Below, one piece after another: positions 61,534-64,000 of a stretch of DNA of 64,000 nucleotides (positions are counted from its first letter, which is position 1; every line of letters starts with the position of its first letter). The DNA is from Edaphocola aurantiacus (lineage in GTDB: Bacteria; Bacteroidota; Bacteroidia; Chitinophagales; Chitinophagaceae). Made by a program: the position numbers and the translations under genes. The stretch is from assembly GCF_019797745.1 (NCBI RefSeq), contig NZ_VOSI01000001.1, positions 308,928 to 372,927 of the forward strand. Reading direction: 5' to 3'. The notes under the pieces are model-generated. The model was given only the letters and a program-made list of their open reading frames with translations, did not search any database and was not told the DNA's origin.

Positions 61534-62667
61534 CTATTTTACGTCAAGTTCATTCCACCATTCGGTAAATACCTGTGCGGTATCTCCCAGGTGAACTGGC
61601 TCTCCTATACGGGGTGTAACCAATGGTATCTGTCCGGCATTGAGCCTGGAGATCTCCCGCAGGGGCTCGTTCCAGTCATGCAGGGCCAGGGAGAACTTAC
61701 CGGAGTGTACCGGCATTATTCTTTTCGCATTCAATTCTTTCGCGGCTTTCAGTGTTTCTTCGGGCAGACAGTGTATGGCCTGCCAGGCCACATTATACTG
61801 GCCGTTTTCCAGTATCGCCAGGTCTATGGCACCAAATCGCTGGCCAATGGCCTTAAAGCGATCATCATATCCGCCATCACCACCCAGGAATATTTTTACC
61901 TTGGGTGTTTCCAGCAGGAAGGATAACCATAAGGTATTGTTGCGTTTGAAGGTGCGGCCGGAAAAGTGACGTGAGCTAAGGGTGTGCAGTTTCATGCCAT
62001 GCTCCAGCGGTATGGTTTCCTCCCAATCTCTTTCTATGATCTTATCTGTGGCATAACCCCAATATTCGAAGTGGGCACCAACACCAAGACCGCATACAAC
62101 TTTCTTAACCTTGCCCTTAAGTGCTTTGATGGTTTCATAATCGAGGTGATCGTAGTGATCGTGACTAATGAGTAAGTAATCGATCTCCGGCAGATCAGCT
62201 ACGGTATAGGCATCTGAGCCTTTAAAGGCTTTTGTAGAGCCTGGTACCGGCGAGGCATTTCCACTGAACACCGGATCTACCAGGAATTTTACGCCATCCA
62301 TTTGCAGGAAATAGGAAGAGTGTCCGAACCATACCACTATATTACTGTCTGCAGGCAGGTGCTTCAGATCGGTATGTACAGAAGGGATATCCTGGTGTGG
62401 TTTCTGATTTGGATTTTTAGAGAAAAGGAACTCCCACATTACCTTTGTCATAGAATAGCCTTCGGTAAGTGAAGGGGTATGGGTTTTGTTTTCAAAAACC
62501 CCGTTTTTAAAATTCGGGGACTGCTTCATTCGCTCCAGTCTTGCGCCAGATGGTGCTTTACCGAATTTTGGTTGTTGCATATATAATAATACAGTCAATA
62601 CCAGCAACAGCAGTATTACTCCTATAATTGCGATCATACGTTTTACTATTTTAAAAAATCTCTTCAT
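61534..62667 (-). CDS. Metallo-beta-lactamase-fold hydrolase, NAPE-PLD-like
   Basis: 377 residues. An N-terminal membrane helix (IAIIGVILLLLVLTVLLYM) is followed by a metallo-hydrolase domain. The zinc motif is SHDHYDHLD (HxHxDH), with later ligands in SSRHFSGRT, LGGDGGYDD and MPVHSGKFSLALHDW. WFGHSSYFLQMDGVKFLVDPVFS is typical of the UlaG/NAPE-PLD group, which includes a phospholipase D acting on N-acyl-phosphatidylethanolamine. It probably faces the periplasm. It is 28 bases downstream of the reductase gene on the same strand. Confidence 0.87.
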   Translation of the reverse strand: MKRFFKIVKRMIAIIGVILLLLVLTVLLYMQQPKFGKAPSGARLERMKQSPNFKNGVFENKTHTPSLTEGYSMTKVMWEFLFSKNPNQKPHQDIPSVHTDLKHLPADSNIVVWFGHSSYFLQMDGVKFLVDPVFSGNASPVPGSTKAFKGSDAYTVADLPEIDYLLISHDHYDHLDYETIKALKGKVKKVVCGLGVGAHFEYWGYATDKIIERDWEETIPLEHGMKLHTLSSRHFSGRTFKRNNTLWLSFLLETPKVKIFLGGDGGYDDRFKAIGQRFGAIDLAILENGQYNVAWQAIHCLPEETLKAAKELNAKRIMPVHSGKFSLALHDWNEPLREISRLNAGQIPLVTPRIGEPVHLGDTAQVFTEWWNELDVK

Positions 62668-62695
62668 TACTATTTCAGGGCTTTGGCCGTTATAC

Positions 62696-63343
62696 TTACC
62701 GGGCCAGTGTTTTAATGTCTTCTATTTCCAGTATCTGTTTGGTATAGCCTTTGGTTACCGCATGGATCATGGCCTGCCCTACCTGGTGCAGGCTCAGCGA
62801 TTTTTTAGGCAGTAATAAAGGAAACAATGCTATTACGGGTTTAAAGAACCAGCGTACATTACGCTGTCCCTTTACGGGTTTCATAAATCCCGGACGGAAG
62901 TTGTATTGTCCTGCAAAACCCAGTTGCATCAGGGCCTCTTCGGTACGTCCCTTTACTTTCTGCCACATCTGTTTCCCATTACTATCGGTATGTGCACCGG
63001 TAATATAGTTGAAGACCATATGCGGAGCGACCTGCTGCAGCGCTGTAGCAAAACTTACCGTTGTATCATAGGTAATGCTGGTATAGTCTGCTTCATTCAT
63101 ACCTACAGAACTGATGCCGGCACAGAAGAAACAGGCATCATAACCTGCAAGGGCAGCGGCATGTTCTCCCAAATGTTTAAAGTCTTTTACCAGCAGTTCT
63201 TTCAGCTTAGGATGCTGCATATCATAATGTCTGCGATTGACCATAAGCACTTCCGATACGGCTTCGCTCTGCAGGCAATGCAACAGTACACCCTCTCCTA
63301 CCATTCCGGTAGCACCTGTTATAATAACTTTTATCTTTTTCAT
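62696..63343 (-). CDS. NAD(P)-binding short-chain reductase-like protein
   Basis: 215 residues with a Rossmann fold: ITGATGMVGEGVLLHCLQ (GxxGxxG), then NRRHYDMQHPKL, FFCAGISSVGMNEADYT and FNYITGAHTDSNGKQ. The pattern is that of the NAD-dependent epimerase/HTATIP2-like atypical SDR group. The catalytic Tyr-Lys pair is not obvious, so it may be a binding or regulatory protein. A palindrome closely related to one upstream of tetR lies 21 bases before its ATG, suggesting control by that regulator. Confidence 0.8.
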   Translation of the reverse strand: MKKIKVIITGATGMVGEGVLLHCLQSEAVSEVLMVNRRHYDMQHPKLKELLVKDFKHLGEHAAALAGYDACFFCAGISSVGMNEADYTSITYDTTVSFATALQQVAPHMVFNYITGAHTDSNGKQMWQKVKGRTEEALMQLGFAGQYNFRPGFMKPVKGQRNVRWFFKPVIALFPLLLPKKSLSLHQVGQAMIHAVTKGYTKQILEIEDIKTLAR

Positions 63344-63361
63344 ATTGTCTGATTCAAATGG

Positions 63362-63380
63362 ACTGAATATTCATTCCAAA
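63362..63380. promoter_or_regulatory. TetR operator-like palindrome before the reductase gene
   Basis: A near-perfect inverted repeat around GAATATTC. It shares GAATATTCATTCCAA (63365-63379) with the reverse complement of the palindrome at 63969-63990. Confidence 0.6.
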
Positions 63381-63394
63381 AAATGATTAAATAT

Positions 63395-63952
63395 TTATTC
63401 TTTAATGGCATCCCAAACCAGGCGTAATTGCTGCTCCAGGTGTTGTTTGTGCTTATCCTTGCCGGCGCTGATCATCCAGCGCACATAGGTAGTTACGGTA
63501 CCTGCCAGGAAATACAGGATAGCTTCCATATCTATATTTTTGATAATACCTTCTTTCTGTCCCTGTTCTATCAAGGCAAAAACGGGTATAAACCCGGCCT
63601 TACCCTGCTCTTTGGTACTATCCAGTATCAAAGGAGAATGCTGGAATTGATCCATGAAAGCAAAGCCCTCCGGATGTTTCAGGTAGAAGTTGATAAATGC
63701 GGTATAGTAAAACAGGAAGCGGGTTTTTAAGGGTGTTGCTTCATCAATGCTTTTGGATACGAGGTTTATTTCAGAACCTTTAATGTACAGGTATATGGCA
63801 TTGATCAGCTCTTCTTTGGTGGCGAAATAATTATAGATGGTACCCATACCGGTACCGGCTGCTTTTGCAATAGCTGACATGGGCGTAGCCTGTGCGCCAT
63901 GCTCAGCCAGCAGTTTCATGGCTGCTATTATAATTTGCTCTTTCTTATCCAC
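63395..63952 (-). CDS. TetR-family transcriptional regulator
   Basis: 185 residues. The N-terminal helix-turn-helix (about 3-50: IIAAMKLLAEHGAQATPMSA, IAKAAGTGMGTIYNYFATKE) is of the TetR/AcrR type, and the ligand domain follows. The frame remains open to 63997, but a TACCTTTG promoter box (63957-63964) lies inside that extension, so I place the start at GTG 63950-63952 (VDKKEQIIIAAM). This leaves virtually no leader. It probably represses itself and the reductase/metallo-hydrolase pair downstream through the paired palindromes. Confidence 0.85.
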   Translation of the reverse strand: MDKKEQIIIAAMKLLAEHGAQATPMSAIAKAAGTGMGTIYNYFATKEELINAIYLYIKGSEINLVSKSIDEATPLKTRFLFYYTAFINFYLKHPEGFAFMDQFQHSPLILDSTKEQGKAGFIPVFALIEQGQKEGIIKNIDMEAILYFLAGTVTTYVRWMISAGKDKHKQHLEQQLRLVWDAIKE

Positions 63953-63956
63953 AGGG

Positions 63957-63964
63957 CAAAGGTA
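63957..63964 (-). promoter_or_regulatory. -7 box for tetR
   Basis: CAAAGGTA as written, TACCTTTG on the minus strand, only a few bases before GTG 63952, implying a leaderless or nearly leaderless mRNA. Confidence 0.6.
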
Positions 63965-63968
63965 TATA

Positions 63969-63990
63969 AATTGGAATGAATATTCCAATT
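63969..63990. promoter_or_regulatory. TetR autoregulatory palindrome
   Basis: AATTGGAAT-GAAT-ATTCCAATT, perfect 9-bp arms with a 4-base spacer, covering the -33 region of the tetR promoter. Confidence 0.7.
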
Positions 63991-64000
63991 TGTTCACAAC

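Noticed and set aside
1-64000. CRISPR arrays, insertion sequences, prophage or restriction systems
   Set aside because: No regularly spaced direct repeats, transposase, phage structural or methylase genes were found.

Overview
The window looks like a chromosomal segment of a Bacteroidota bacterium, most likely in or near the Chitinophagaceae. The evidence is: promoter boxes of the Bacteroidota sigma-A type (TAnnTTTG) in front of many genes, almost no Shine-Dalgarno sequences, three secreted proteins ending in type IX secretion (T9SS) sorting domains, a protein resembling the C-terminal part of GldM, a CarboxypepD_reg/TonB-dependent receptor, and a split transketolase. No insertion sequence, prophage, CRISPR array or tRNA gene was seen. 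Strands alternate in short operons separated by strong hairpin terminators.

Left part (1-26 kb) is mostly housekeeping. It holds the start of an L-serine dehydratase, a stand-alone fusA, and a methionine/threonine unit (metB-like and hom) read leftward behind a clear SAM-I (S-box) riboswitch. Then come rplY(L25)-prs, a SatD-like gene with a HEAT-like partner, ferritin, and a PIF1-type helicase with a C-terminal helix-turn-helix. Next are ccmE-ccmF, a secreted thioredoxin-fold protein, an outer-membrane barrel, a MltD-type lytic transglycosylase, tatA, LUD protein-queA, MarR-xerD, and yihY-aroC-ubiA-maf followed by a ketosynthase.

Middle part (26-48.8 kb) holds ftsB/divIC, the C-terminal half of transketolase, a DMT exporter, an ECF sigma/anti-sigma/Spy-like module, rpsO and cystathionine beta-synthase. 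It continues with pdxA-engB-MORN/TonB protein-dapD, a GldM-C-like protein, mscS, and a MutS2-like ATPase without a Smr domain. RNase P RNA (rnpB), a DUF3810 metalloprotease-like protein, a large T9SS LamG protein, a small lipoprotein, a TPR protein, lspA and kynureninase follow.

Right part (48.8-61.5 kb) is the most interesting block. It is a two-armed locus around an XRE-cupin regulator. The left arm has a small secreted His-rich protein, a TonB-dependent receptor, a T9SS-exported alkaline-phosphatase-superfamily enzyme, a giant two-LamG T9SS protein and an FAD-dependent amine oxidase of the type I know as TIGR03364. The right arm has a DUF5690-type MFS transporter and a phosphonatase-like HAD hydrolase (TIGR03351 type). 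The two enzyme families are known to co-occur and to have a proposed aminophosphonate role, so I read the block as an aminophosphonate capture and degradation locus. Inverted repeats of the form TAAACWnnWGTTTA and related GTAAACA-type sites lie at the promoters of both arms and are probably the operators of the XRE-cupin protein.

The last 2.5 kb holds an NAPE-PLD-like metallo-hydrolase, a small NAD(P)-binding reductase and a TetR regulator. Closely related palindromes lie in front of the reductase and of tetR.
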